Translations under genes and position numbers: made by a program
Shown: piece after piece, positions 56,462 to 64,000 of the stretch
Layout of the letters: each line of letters starts with the position of its first letter
Position numbering within the stretch: the stretch's first letter is position 1
Source of the DNA: DATKFM01 sp046154965
Lineage (GTDB): Bacteria > Pseudomonadota > Alphaproteobacteria > Dongiales > Dongiaceae
Direction: 5' to 3'
Assembly: GCA_046154965.1 (NCBI GenBank)
Contig: JBJXDY010000044.1
Coordinates: 62,001-126,000, forward strand
Length of the DNA stretch: 64,000 nt
Notes under the pieces: model-generated
Told to the model about the DNA's origin: nothing
The model's database searches: none
What the model saw: only the letters and a program-made list of their open reading frames with translations

Positions 56462-56926
56462 ATGTCTCGGCACCAACAGAGTCTCGCTGTGAAGTTATTC
56501 ATATCCTCGCTCATGGCGGCGGCGTTCGGCTTCTTGCATGCCGATGACGCGACCGCGCGTACGCAGAAGGTCACGCTGAATCGCGCGGCCTGTAATCAGT
56601 TCGTCGAACATGTTCCCGATGAAGACGTGGCCTTCAAGCCCGGCAAGACGGTGGATGGCCGGGACGTGGCGCCCGCCGATCTGGACGACGGCCCGCGAAT
56701 CGAACTGCCGGAACTTATTCCGATTCTGATATCTGCGGATCTTCAGGACGAATACCATCTGCCTTTCGACTCACCGCTCTTCGATGCCAACACCGGCATC
56801 GGGCTTCTGGTCTATGACCGCAGCCGGCGCCTGTTCACCTTCAACGGTATCGAACTGGGCGACCCAGAACAGCGCTTCCTGGCCGCGCAATGCCGCGCTG
56901 CCGGCGGCGATCTCCCCGCAAGGTAG
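56462..56926 (+). CDS. Secreted protein of unknown function
   Basis: A 154-residue protein with a likely Sec signal peptide (LAVKLFISSLMAAAFGFLHA), so periplasmic. The mature part has VTLNRAACNQFVEHVPDEDVAF, GPRIELPELIPILISADLQ, GIGLLVYDRSRRLFTFNGI and ends DPEQRFLAAQCRAAGGDLP. Two cysteines may pair. I do not recognise a named family, but the regular codon use and the signal peptide argue for a real gene. It is followed by proS after about 110 bases. Confidence 0.7.
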   Translation: MSRHQQSLAVKLFISSLMAAAFGFLHADDATARTQKVTLNRAACNQFVEHVPDEDVAFKPGKTVDGRDVAPADLDDGPRIELPELIPILISADLQDEYHLPFDSPLFDANTGIGLLVYDRSRRLFTFNGIELGDPEQRFLAAQCRAAGGDLPAR

Positions 56927-57033
56927 GCCGGCCGGCGCCCGTAGACAGGGCGCAGGCCATTGCCTACAGTCGCGCCCGCTTCGCTGGCCCACGGGGCGGC
57001 GTAAGCAGTCTGTCGTGTTTGCGAGGAAATCCG

Positions 57034-58356
57034 ATGCGTTTGTCCGCGTTCTTCATGCCGACCCTGAAGGAGAATCCGACGGAGGCGCAGATCGTCTCCC
57101 ATCGCCTGATGCTGCGCGCCGGCATGGTCCGCCAGGCCAGCGCCGGGATCTATTCGTGGCTGCCGCTGGGCTTCCGGGTGCTGAAGAAGATCGAGCAGAT
57201 CGTCCGCGAGGAGCAGGACCGCGCCGGCTGTCAGGAAGTGCTGATGCCGACGGTCCAATCGGCAGACCTCTGGAGGCAATCCGGCCGCTATGACGACTAC
57301 GGCAAGGAGATGCTGCGGATTAAGGACCGCCATGAGCGGGACATGCTCTACGGTCCGACCAATGAGGAGCTGATCACCGACATCTTCAAGAATGGCGTCA
57401 ACAGCTACAAGCAGCTGCCCCGGATGCTCTACCACATTCAGTGGAAATTCCGCGACGAGCTGCGGCCCCGGTTCGGCGTCATGCGCGGCCGGGAGTTTCT
57501 CATGAAGGATGCCTATTCCTTCGATCTGGACTACGAAGGCGCCCGCCATTCCTACAACAAGATGTTCGTCTCCTACCTCCGCACCTTCGCCCGCATGGGC
57601 TTAAAGGCGATTCCCATGGAGGCCGATACCGGCCCCATCGGCGGCAACCTGAGCCATGAGTTCATCATTCTGGCGAACACCGGGGAGAGTGCCGTCTATT
57701 GCCATAAGGGCTACCTGGAATTCGACGCCATCGGATCCGGCATCGACTATGACAGCCGCTCCGGCCTGCAAACTGTTGTCGATAAATTCACAAGCCTGTA
57801 CGCGGCGACCGATGACAAGCATGACAATACGCGGTTCGAACAGATTCCTGCCGATAAGCGCATCAGCACGAAGGGAATCGAGGTCGGCCATATCTTCTAT
57901 TTCGGTGAGAAGTATTCGAAGCCCCTCGGCGCCCTGGTGACCATGCCTGACGGTCAGCAAATGGCCGTTCAGATGGGCTCCTATGGCATCGGCGTGTCGC
58001 GGCTGGTGGGCGCGGTCATCGAGGCGAGCCATGACGATGCCGGCATCATATGGCCCGCGTCGGTGGCGCCGTTCGATGTTGCCCTGGTCAATCTAAAGCC
58101 GACCGATGCTGCCTGCGCCAAGGCTGGCGAGGATATCTACGGAAAGTTGAGCAATGCCGGGCTCGATACTCTGTATGACGATCGCGATGAGCGCGCCGGC
58201 GCCAAGTTCGCGGACATGGACTTGATCGGGCTGCCTTGGCAGGTCGTCATCGGCCCCCGCGGCGTTGCCGCCGGCCAGGTGGAACTGAAGAACCGCGCCA
58301 CCGGCGATAAGACCGAACTGGGCATCGACGCGGCACTCGCCCGCATCAAGGGCTGA
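57034..58356 (+). CDS. proS: Prolyl-tRNA synthetase, short form without editing domain
   Basis: Charges tRNA-Pro. MRLSAFFMPTLKENPTEAQI is the usual start, motif 1 to 2 regions are MLRAGMVRQASAGIYSWLPLG and FRDELRPRFGVMRGREFLMKDAYSFD, and motif 3 is GSYGIGVSRLVGAVIE, with a C-terminal anticodon-binding domain. At 440 residues it lacks the roughly 180-residue INS editing domain between motifs 2 and 3, as in many alphaproteobacteria, which then rely on separate trans-editing proteins. GAGGAAA precedes the ATG. Followed by the lipoprotein-release transporter, a common order. Confidence 0.95.
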   Translation: MRLSAFFMPTLKENPTEAQIVSHRLMLRAGMVRQASAGIYSWLPLGFRVLKKIEQIVREEQDRAGCQEVLMPTVQSADLWRQSGRYDDYGKEMLRIKDRHERDMLYGPTNEELITDIFKNGVNSYKQLPRMLYHIQWKFRDELRPRFGVMRGREFLMKDAYSFDLDYEGARHSYNKMFVSYLRTFARMGLKAIPMEADTGPIGGNLSHEFIILANTGESAVYCHKGYLEFDAIGSGIDYDSRSGLQTVVDKFTSLYAATDDKHDNTRFEQIPADKRISTKGIEVGHIFYFGEKYSKPLGALVTMPDGQQMAVQMGSYGIGVSRLVGAVIEASHDDAGIIWPASVAPFDVALVNLKPTDAACAKAGEDIYGKLSNAGLDTLYDDRDERAGAKFADMDLIGLPWQVVIGPRGVAAGQVELKNRATGDKTELGIDAALARIKG

Positions 58357-58418
58357 TGGCCGCGGTGCGCCCGGCGGCTGGTGCCCTGCACAGCCTGACA
58401 TCGGTAGAGGCGTAGCCG

Positions 58419-59675
58419 ATGACGATCGCTGTCGAACGGCTGATTGCGACCCGCTATCTCTTCTCCCGCCGCAAGGGCGGCTTCGTGTCGATCATTGCCC
58501 TATTGTCGACCCTCGGCATCGCCGTCGGCGTCGCCACGCTGATCGTTGTGCTCGCGGTCATGAACGGCTTCACCGGCGAGATGCTTAACAAGATCCTCGG
58601 CATGAACGGCCATTTGCGGGTCTATCTGCCGCAGCAGCAGATGCATGACTACGCCCTTCTGGCCGACCGTATTCGACAGTTCCCCGGCGTGGTTCTGGCC
58701 ATGCCGACGATCGAGGAGCCGGTCATGGCCACGACCGGCGACAGGACCTCCGGCGCCTTCGTGCGCGCCGTGCCGCCGGAGGATTTGGCCAAGCTGACCT
58801 CCGTCGCCTCCACCGTCTCCGCCGGCGCTCTTGACAAGTTCAAGGGTCTCCACGCTGTCATTGTCGGGCAAGGGCTGGCGGACAAGCTCGGCGTCGAACC
58901 GGGGGGCGACCTGACCCTGGTTATCCCGCTTTCCAACTGTACGCTCTTCGGCTGCGTCCCGCGCACGAAGACGTACAACGTCGCCGGGACGTTCAATCTC
59001 GGCATGTCGCTCTATGACGAGGCTTTCATTTACATGCCCTTGGAGGCCGGCCAGGCGTTCTTTCGCACGTCGGACAAACCCGAGGAGCAGGTCGTCGCCA
59101 AAGCGATCGAAGTGACGCTGAACCGGCCGGAGGATGCGCCGGCGATGGCGCCGGAGCTGAAGGCTCGTATCGGCGGCACCGTAACCGATTGGCAGGAATT
59201 CTACGCCGGTTATTTCGAGGCGATCAAGGTGCAGCGCAATGCGCTGTTTCTGATGCTCAGTCTTATCAGCCTGGTTGCCGCGTTGAACATCATCTCCAGC
59301 CAGATCCTGCTGGTGAAGGACAAGGCCAAGGAAGTCGCGATCCTCCGGACCATGGGGGCGACGCGGCGCTCCATTCTCCGCCTTTTCCTCATGAACGGGC
59401 TGGGTATCGGCATTGTCGGGACAGGTCTCGGCATCCTTCTCGGGCTTTGGCTCGCCGCCAGCATCGACAATGTGCGCCAATGGATCGAGACCCTGACAGG
59501 CGTTCCGCTGTTCAATCGCGATATCTATTTCCTCTCGAAGCTGCCGGCGGCGGTCGATCCAATGTCGGTGATTATTGTCAGTGCCGTGGCCCTGCTGCTG
59601 ACTCTCGCGGCGACCGTCTATCCAGCCTTGCGGGCCGCGCGCCTCGATCCGGTCGAAGCCCTGCGCTATGAGTAG
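58419..59675 (+). CDS. Lipoprotein-releasing ABC transporter permease, LolC/LolE family (first copy)
   Basis: An inner-membrane FtsX-like permease that extracts lipoproteins for the LolA carrier. 418 residues with one N-terminal and three C-terminal transmembrane helices flanking a large periplasmic domain (about residues 50-270). FVSIIALLSTLGIAVGVATLIVVLAVMNG, ILLVKDKAKEVAILRTMGATR (coupling region) and the ending ARLDPVEALRYE are typical. A second related permease follows 12 bases later, and the ATPase lolD after that. I leave the symbol open because LolC and LolE cannot be told apart safely here. Confidence 0.9.
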   Translation: MTIAVERLIATRYLFSRRKGGFVSIIALLSTLGIAVGVATLIVVLAVMNGFTGEMLNKILGMNGHLRVYLPQQQMHDYALLADRIRQFPGVVLAMPTIEEPVMATTGDRTSGAFVRAVPPEDLAKLTSVASTVSAGALDKFKGLHAVIVGQGLADKLGVEPGGDLTLVIPLSNCTLFGCVPRTKTYNVAGTFNLGMSLYDEAFIYMPLEAGQAFFRTSDKPEEQVVAKAIEVTLNRPEDAPAMAPELKARIGGTVTDWQEFYAGYFEAIKVQRNALFLMLSLISLVAALNIISSQILLVKDKAKEVAILRTMGATRRSILRLFLMNGLGIGIVGTGLGILLGLWLAASIDNVRQWIETLTGVPLFNRDIYFLSKLPAAVDPMSVIIVSAVALLLTLAATVYPALRAARLDPVEALRYE

Positions 59676-59687
59676 GGGCGGAAAAGA

Positions 59688-60926
59688 ATGTTGACGGCGC
59701 CCGAACGGTTGCTTGCTTTTCGCTATATGCGCTCCCGGCGGCGGTCGAGGGGCTTCTCGGCTGTGAGCTGGCTTTCGCTGCTGGCGATCGCGCTGGGTGT
59801 CGCTACTCTTGTCATCGTGACTTCCATAATGAACGGACTGCAGGTCGATCTAATCTCCCGGATTCTCGGCGTGTCGCCCCATATGCTGGTTCAATCAAGT
59901 GCTGCGACGGCGGATCTTGATAGGTTACGGCAGGATATCGCTTCGTTGCCGGGCGTTCTGCAAGCAGCGTCCGTGGTTCGCGGCGATGGCCTGGCCGCCG
60001 CGGGCAAACGCTCGGCTGGCGCTCGGATTGTCGGCATAAAGCCAGAGGATCTGCTGGCGCGGCGGATCATCGCCGACGAGATCACCGAAGGAATGTTGTC
60101 ACAGTTTCAGAGCCCTTCTGTGGTCATTGGCGCCGGATTGGCGCGCAATCTCGGCGTGCCCATCGGCGGCAAGGTCAGACTGATCGTGCCGCGCCGCGAT
60201 CCTGAGACCGGAACGCTGGTGCCGCGCGGGCGAACTTTCGTCGTCGCGGCTGTCTTCGAGACGCGCCGGGACGAGTACGACAACCTGCTGGTGTTTCTCA
60301 CCCTCCCGGAAGCGCAAACGCTTTATGAAACTGAGGGGCATGCGACGGCGCTCGATGTCGTCTTGGATGACCCGTCGCGCGTGGACGACCTGCGGCCGCA
60401 AGTCCAAGCGCTGCTCGGTCCCAGTGAAACCGTCAAGACTTGGAAGGATCTGAACAGTTCGCTCGTTGCCGCCTTGCAGGTCGAGCGCATCGCTACCACC
60501 GTGATCCTCGTCCTGATCATCATCGTCGCGGTATTCAGCATTATCGCTGGGCAGGTGATGATGGTGAAAGACAAGGCGCGGGAGATCGCCATACTCCGCA
60601 CCATGGGTTCGACTCGCGGCTCGATTCTGCGCGTCTTCATGTTCAGCGGCGTGCTCGTGGGGATTGCCGGCGCGCTTATCGGTTGCGTTTTCGGCCTGCT
60701 TGTGGCCGGCCAAATTCAAACGGCCGGCCGGTGGCTCTATGGCAGATTTCAAGGCTGGGGGATGGATGGGATACTGTGGTTCCTGGCGCACCTGCCGTCC
60801 ATCGTGGAGGCTTCGCAGGTGCTTATCGTCATCGCCATTGCCCTGATCCTGACTTTGCTGGCGAGCATTTATCCGGCCTGGCGCGCGGCGCGCCTCGATC
60901 CCGTGGAGGCTCTACGTTATGAGTGA
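59688..60926 (+). CDS. Lipoprotein-releasing ABC transporter permease, LolC/LolE family (second copy)
   Basis: A 412-residue relative of the gene before it, with the same layout (AVSWLSLLAIALGVATLVIVT, a periplasmic domain, VMMVKDKAREIAILRTMGSTRGS) and an almost identical ending, ARLDPVEALRYE. The periplasmic domain is clearly different from that of the first copy, so this is an old duplication and the two probably form a LolC-LolE-like heterodimer. Its stop overlaps the lolD start by eight bases. Confidence 0.9.
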   Translation: MLTAPERLLAFRYMRSRRRSRGFSAVSWLSLLAIALGVATLVIVTSIMNGLQVDLISRILGVSPHMLVQSSAATADLDRLRQDIASLPGVLQAASVVRGDGLAAAGKRSAGARIVGIKPEDLLARRIIADEITEGMLSQFQSPSVVIGAGLARNLGVPIGGKVRLIVPRRDPETGTLVPRGRTFVVAAVFETRRDEYDNLLVFLTLPEAQTLYETEGHATALDVVLDDPSRVDDLRPQVQALLGPSETVKTWKDLNSSLVAALQVERIATTVILVLIIIVAVFSIIAGQVMMVKDKAREIAILRTMGSTRGSILRVFMFSGVLVGIAGALIGCVFGLLVAGQIQTAGRWLYGRFQGWGMDGILWFLAHLPSIVEASQVLIVIAIALILTLLASIYPAWRAARLDPVEALRYE

Positions 60927-61608
60927 ACGCAAGGGGGATGTGCTCGTCCTTGACCGGATCAACAGGGGATTCGGCAGCGGTGCCGCGCGTCTCGAGGTCC
61001 TGAGAGGCGTATCCCTGTCGGTCCGTGGTGGCGAGATGGTAGCCCTGGTCGGTCCTTCGGGCTGCGGCAAGTCCACGCTGCTGCATATCGCCGGCCTGCT
61101 GGAGAAAGCCGATAACGGCGATGTGACGATCGACGGCAAGGCGGCGAACAGTCTCGGCGACGATGCCCGCACGGCGATCCGTGGTTCCGCCATCGGTTTC
61201 GTCTATCAGTATCATCACCTGCTGCGGGAGTTCTCGGCGCTGGAGAATGTCATGCTGCCGCAGATGATCGCCGGCGTTGCAAGAGTTGCGGCACGGCGCC
61301 GGGCGGAGGAGTTGCTGACCTCTGTCAGCCTGGCCAAGCGGATGGAGCATCGCCCGGCGGAGTTGTCCGGCGGCGAACAGCAGCGGGTGGCGATCGCCCG
61401 TGCGCTGGCCAACAAGCCGAAGCTTCTGCTGGCCGACGAGCCGACCGGCAATCTCGACGAACGCACCGCCGATGACGCCTTCGGCCTGCTGCAGAATTTG
61501 GTTCGCGGGTCGGGCGTGGCGGCGTTGATCGCCACCCACAATATCGGCTTGGCACAGCGCATGGATCGCCGGGTGACACTCCATGAGGGCAGAATTCTGG
61601 CGATGTAA
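60919..61608 (+). CDS. lolD: Lipoprotein-releasing ABC transporter ATP-binding protein
   Basis: The ATPase of the lipoprotein-release transporter, 229 residues. Walker A is GPSGCGKST, the Q-loop follows in GFVYQYHHLLREFSALENVML, the signature is LSGGEQQRVAIARAL, and Walker B is LLLADEPTGNLDE. FVYQYHHLLREFSALENV is the LolD-type segment that contacts the permease. It works with the two permeases encoded immediately upstream. Confidence 0.95.
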   Translation: MSERKGDVLVLDRINRGFGSGAARLEVLRGVSLSVRGGEMVALVGPSGCGKSTLLHIAGLLEKADNGDVTIDGKAANSLGDDARTAIRGSAIGFVYQYHHLLREFSALENVMLPQMIAGVARVAARRRAEELLTSVSLAKRMEHRPAELSGGEQQRVAIARALANKPKLLLADEPTGNLDERTADDAFGLLQNLVRGSGVAALIATHNIGLAQRMDRRVTLHEGRILAM

Positions 61609-61694
61609 TCCGCGCCGGAAAGGCGTAAAATTTGGGCCATGTGGCGCTGGGTGCGCGCTCCCGGCTGCTTCGATGGGCCGCATTTCGGGTTTGC

Positions 61695-64000
61695 ATGCTC
61701 TGTCACAAATGTTCGGCCGAGAATAGCAAGGGACGGCGGTTCTGCGCCCAATGCGGTGCGCCGCTGCCCCAGCCCTGTCCGGCCTGTGGATTTGCCAACG
61801 GCCCGGGCGACCGGTTCTGTGGCGGTTGCGGCAAGCCGCTCGGACAGGCTGGCGGTGCTGCGCCATCGACTTCACCTTCGGCATCTCCCGGCGAGCATCG
61901 GCCGGTGACGATACTTTTTGCCGATCTCGCGGGCTTTACGAAACTGACCACCGAGTTGGGCGCGGAGAAAACCCATGCGCTGCTCAATCGCCAGCTCGCC
62001 ATGCTGGACGAAATCGTCACCGGTTATGGTGGCGGCAGCGAATACATCGGCGACGCCATCATGGCGGTGTTCGGTGCGCCGATTGCTCATAGCGATGATC
62101 CAATCCGCGCGGCGCGCGCGGCCGGCGACATGCACAGCGCGATTGCCAAGTTGAGCGATGAGATCGGCCGGCCGCTGAAGCTGCATATCGGTATTGCCAG
62201 CGGGCAGGTCGTGGCAGGCGGGTTGGGATCCGACAGCCGCACGAAGTACACGGTGATAGGCGATTCCGTGAATCTGGCCTCGCGCCTGAGCAACCTGGCA
62301 GAACCCGGCGAGACGCTGGTGTCCGACGCCGTCTGCAACGCCATCGGCCGCCAGATGGAATGCGAAGCGGCCGGGACCGCGATGGCGAAGGGAATCGATC
62401 AGCCGATTCACCTGTGGCGCATCATAGGCGTCGGTGACGCAGCCGGGCCGCAGTTCGATACCCCCTTCGTCGGCCGCCAGGCCGAACTGCGGCAGCTGGC
62501 CGGTCTTATCGACGCCTGCCGCGATTCCGGCGAAGGCCATGTCGTGCTGCTGCGGGGCGAGGCGGGCATCGGCAAGACCCGGACCGCGGCGGAGCTTCTA
62601 CGCATGACGGCCGAGCGGGGCTTTTCCTGCCATCGCGCCCTGGTGCTGGATTTCGGCGCCGGCAAGGGCCAGGACGCGGTCGGCAGCCTGGCGCGCAGCC
62701 TGCTGGGTATCGCGCCCGGCACCGGCAAAGAAGGCCGGGCAAAGCAGGTCGCCGCGGCTATTGGCTTGGGGCTGGTGGATCAGGCTGATCTGGTCTTCTT
62801 CAATGATCTTCTTGACGTGGCGCAGCCCATGGAGCTGCGCGCCATATCCGACGCCATGAACGCCGCGGCCCGTCAGCAAGGCGAAGAAGCTGCGCTGCAG
62901 ACGTTGCTCAGGCGGCTTGCAGTTCAGAAGCCCGTCATGATCCTGGTGGAGGATATCCATTGGGCGGATCCGCCCGTGCTTTCGGTGCTCGCCGCGTTGG
63001 CGCATGTTGCCGATGAAGCGCCGCTGATCCTGGCGTTGACGACGCGCATCGAGGGCGACCCCATCGATGACGCATGGCGCGGTCAGGCGGGCGGCGCGCT
63101 GGCGATCTTCGATCTTGGCCCATTGCGCCGGACGGAGGCGCGGGCGCTGGCGGTCGGGCTGGCCATCACCGATGACGGCCTGATCGCCGGCTGCATCGAG
63201 CGCGCCGAAGGCAATCCGCTGTTCCTCGAACAGCTCTTGCGCAATGCCGGCGAGAGCGGTTCGCAGTCGATGCCGGCTTCCATCCAGAGCCTCGTCCTGG
63301 CGCGGGTGGACCGCCTGTCGCCGCTGGATAAGCGGGCCTTGCAGGCGGCGGCTGTCGTAGGGCAACGGTTCACTCTGGAAGCGATGCGCGCGATGATCGG
63401 CATCGCCGACTACATGCCCCAGGAACTCCTCCGCCACCGGTTGATCCGCGCCGATGCGGGGGCGTTTCTCTTTGCCCATGCGCTGATCCGCGACGGCATC
63501 TACGACTCCCTGCTGACCGCGCCGCGGCAGGATTTGCATCGGGCCGCGGCGCGATGGTTCGACAAGCGCGATCCCGTGCTGAAGGCGCTGCATCTGGATC
63601 TGGCTGGCGATCCGGCGGCGGCTTTGGCGTATGACGACGCGGCGCGCGCTGTAGCGGCCCAGTACCGGAACGATCAGGCGCTGACCCTGGCGGAGATGGG
63701 CCTGGCATTGGCCACGAACGACAAGCAACGCGCCGCGCTCGAGCTGCTGCATGGCCAGCTGCTGCAGGATGCCGGTCAGGCGGCGAGTTCGATCGAGGCC
63801 TATGGGCAGGCCTTGAAACTGGCCGATGATGACCGGACGCGGGTTGCCGCCTGGTACGGCCTTGCCGCCGGCCATCGCATTCTCGATCGCTATGCCGAGG
63901 CCGAAGGGCTTTTGGCTCAAGCGCAGGAACTCGCCGAGCGCCGCGATTTCAAGGTAGAGCTGACCCTGATCCATCACCTGCGCGGCAACTTGCATTTTCC
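61695..64000 (+). CDS. Class III adenylate/guanylate cyclase with zinc ribbons and AAA domain (runs off the window end)
   Basis: The first 768 codons of a large multidomain protein. Residues 1-48 are two zinc ribbons (Cys3/6/17/20 and Cys28/31/42/45). Residues 70-240 are a class III nucleotide cyclase: metal-binding Asp77 in LFADLAGFT and Asp120 in EYIGDAIMAVFG, and the Asn/Arg pair in VNLASRL. From about residue 257 comes an AAA/STAND ATPase (FVGRQAEL, Walker A GEAGIGKTR, Walker B ILVEDIHWAD), then TPR-like helices. The usual substrate-specifying Lys is Glu116 and its partner is Thr in YTVIG, an unusual pair. The ATG at 61695 begins the zinc ribbon. No stop is seen before the window ends. 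Confidence 0.88.
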   Translation, partial: MLCHKCSAENSKGRRFCAQCGAPLPQPCPACGFANGPGDRFCGGCGKPLGQAGGAAPSTSPSASPGEHRPVTILFADLAGFTKLTTELGAEKTHALLNRQLAMLDEIVTGYGGGSEYIGDAIMAVFGAPIAHSDDPIRAARAAGDMHSAIAKLSDEIGRPLKLHIGIASGQVVAGGLGSDSRTKYTVIGDSVNLASRLSNLAEPGETLVSDAVCNAIGRQMECEAAGTAMAKGIDQPIHLWRIIGVGDAAGPQFDTPFVGRQAELRQLAGLIDACRDSGEGHVVLLRGEAGIGKTRTAAELLRMTAERGFSCHRALVLDFGAGKGQDAVGSLARSLLGIAPGTGKEGRAKQVAAAIGLGLVDQADLVFFNDLLDVAQPMELRAISDAMNAAARQQGEEAALQTLLRRLAVQKPVMILVEDIHWADPPVLSVLAALAHVADEAPLILALTTRIEGDPIDDAWRGQAGGALAIFDLGPLRRTEARALAVGLAITDDGLIAGCIERAEGNPLFLEQLLRNAGESGSQSMPASIQSLVLARVDRLSPLDKRALQAAAVVGQRFTLEAMRAMIGIADYMPQELLRHRLIRADAGAFLFAHALIRDGIYDSLLTAPRQDLHRAAARWFDKRDPVLKALHLDLAGDPAAALAYDDAARAVAAQYRNDQALTLAEMGLALATNDKQRAALELLHGQLLQDAGQAASSIEAYGQALKLADDDRTRVAAWYGLAAGHRILDRYAEAEGLLAQAQELAERRDFKVELTLIHHLRGNLHF

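Noticed and set aside
56289..56492. A 67-codon plus-strand frame before the secreted protein gene
   Set aside because: It overlaps the start of the next gene, has no ribosome site and lies opposite the candidate small RNA promoter.
62598..63995. A 465-codon minus-strand open frame at the right end
   Set aside because: It is the antisense of the cyclase/AAA gene, whose plus-strand frame shows zinc ribbons, cyclase and Walker motifs but has no stop in the window.

Overview
The window is GC-rich DNA that most likely comes from the chromosome of an alphaproteobacterium, and I would guess from the Rhodospirillales side of that class. Three things point there. The gene orders tig-clpP-clpX-lon-hup-nuo(A-N)-birA-coaX-rnj and mce-DUF1467-...-proS-lolC/E-lolD are alphaproteobacterial. 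ProRS is the short bacterial form without the editing insertion. The tRNA-His keeps the ordinary G-1:C73 pair, which the Rhizobiales/Rhodobacterales/Caulobacterales group has lost. No plasmid, phage, insertion sequence or CRISPR array is visible.

Layout. 0.1-4.5 kb: a TetR-type regulator with an unusual C-terminal extension, an ADP-forming acyl-CoA synthetase and an acyl-CoA dehydrogenase (a small acyl-CoA module). 4.5-7.2 kb: a stand-alone Lrp/AsnC ligand-binding domain, a DEAD-box helicase and an isochorismatase-fold hydrolase. 7.2-14.7 kb is the most accessory-looking part: a lipoprotein, a redoxin/2-oxoglutarate oxygenase fusion, a 1064-residue RTX repeat protein, a broken LuxR-type regulator behind a CRP-like operator, and a papain-like protease. 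14.8-25 kb: parE, a parS-like palindrome, a YcaQ-like DNA glycosylase, a thioesterase, a SleB-type hydrolase, glnA and glnB behind a clear sigma-54 promoter, an esterase, a secreted unknown and an aminotransferase. 25-29.4 kb: tRNA-His, an NTF2-like protein, a Sel1-SPOR protein, the NAD(P)HX repair enzyme, a small unknown protein and tRNA-Leu.

29.5-36.4 kb carries the protein quality-control cluster (tig, clpP, clpX, lon) with HU, tRNA-Val and tRNA-Asp. 36.7-50.8 kb is a complete fourteen-gene complex I operon, closely packed and running on into birA, coaX, rnj and a methyltransferase gene interrupted by an in-frame TAG. 54.8-61.6 kb holds mce, a DUF1467 protein, tag, a secreted unknown, proS and a lipoprotein-release ABC transporter with two permease genes. 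The window ends inside a large class III nucleotide cyclase with zinc ribbons, an AAA domain and a TPR-like tail.

The observations most worth following are a probable unannotated small RNA (about 56.13-56.30 kb, minus strand, TATAAT box and hairpin terminator), a parS-like site at 16.97 kb, a perfect CRP-type palindrome at 12.93 kb, the two broken genes, and the odd substrate-specificity residues of the cyclase. I did not find a convincing wholly new multi-gene system. The 7-15 kb accessory stretch and the small RNA are the best candidates.
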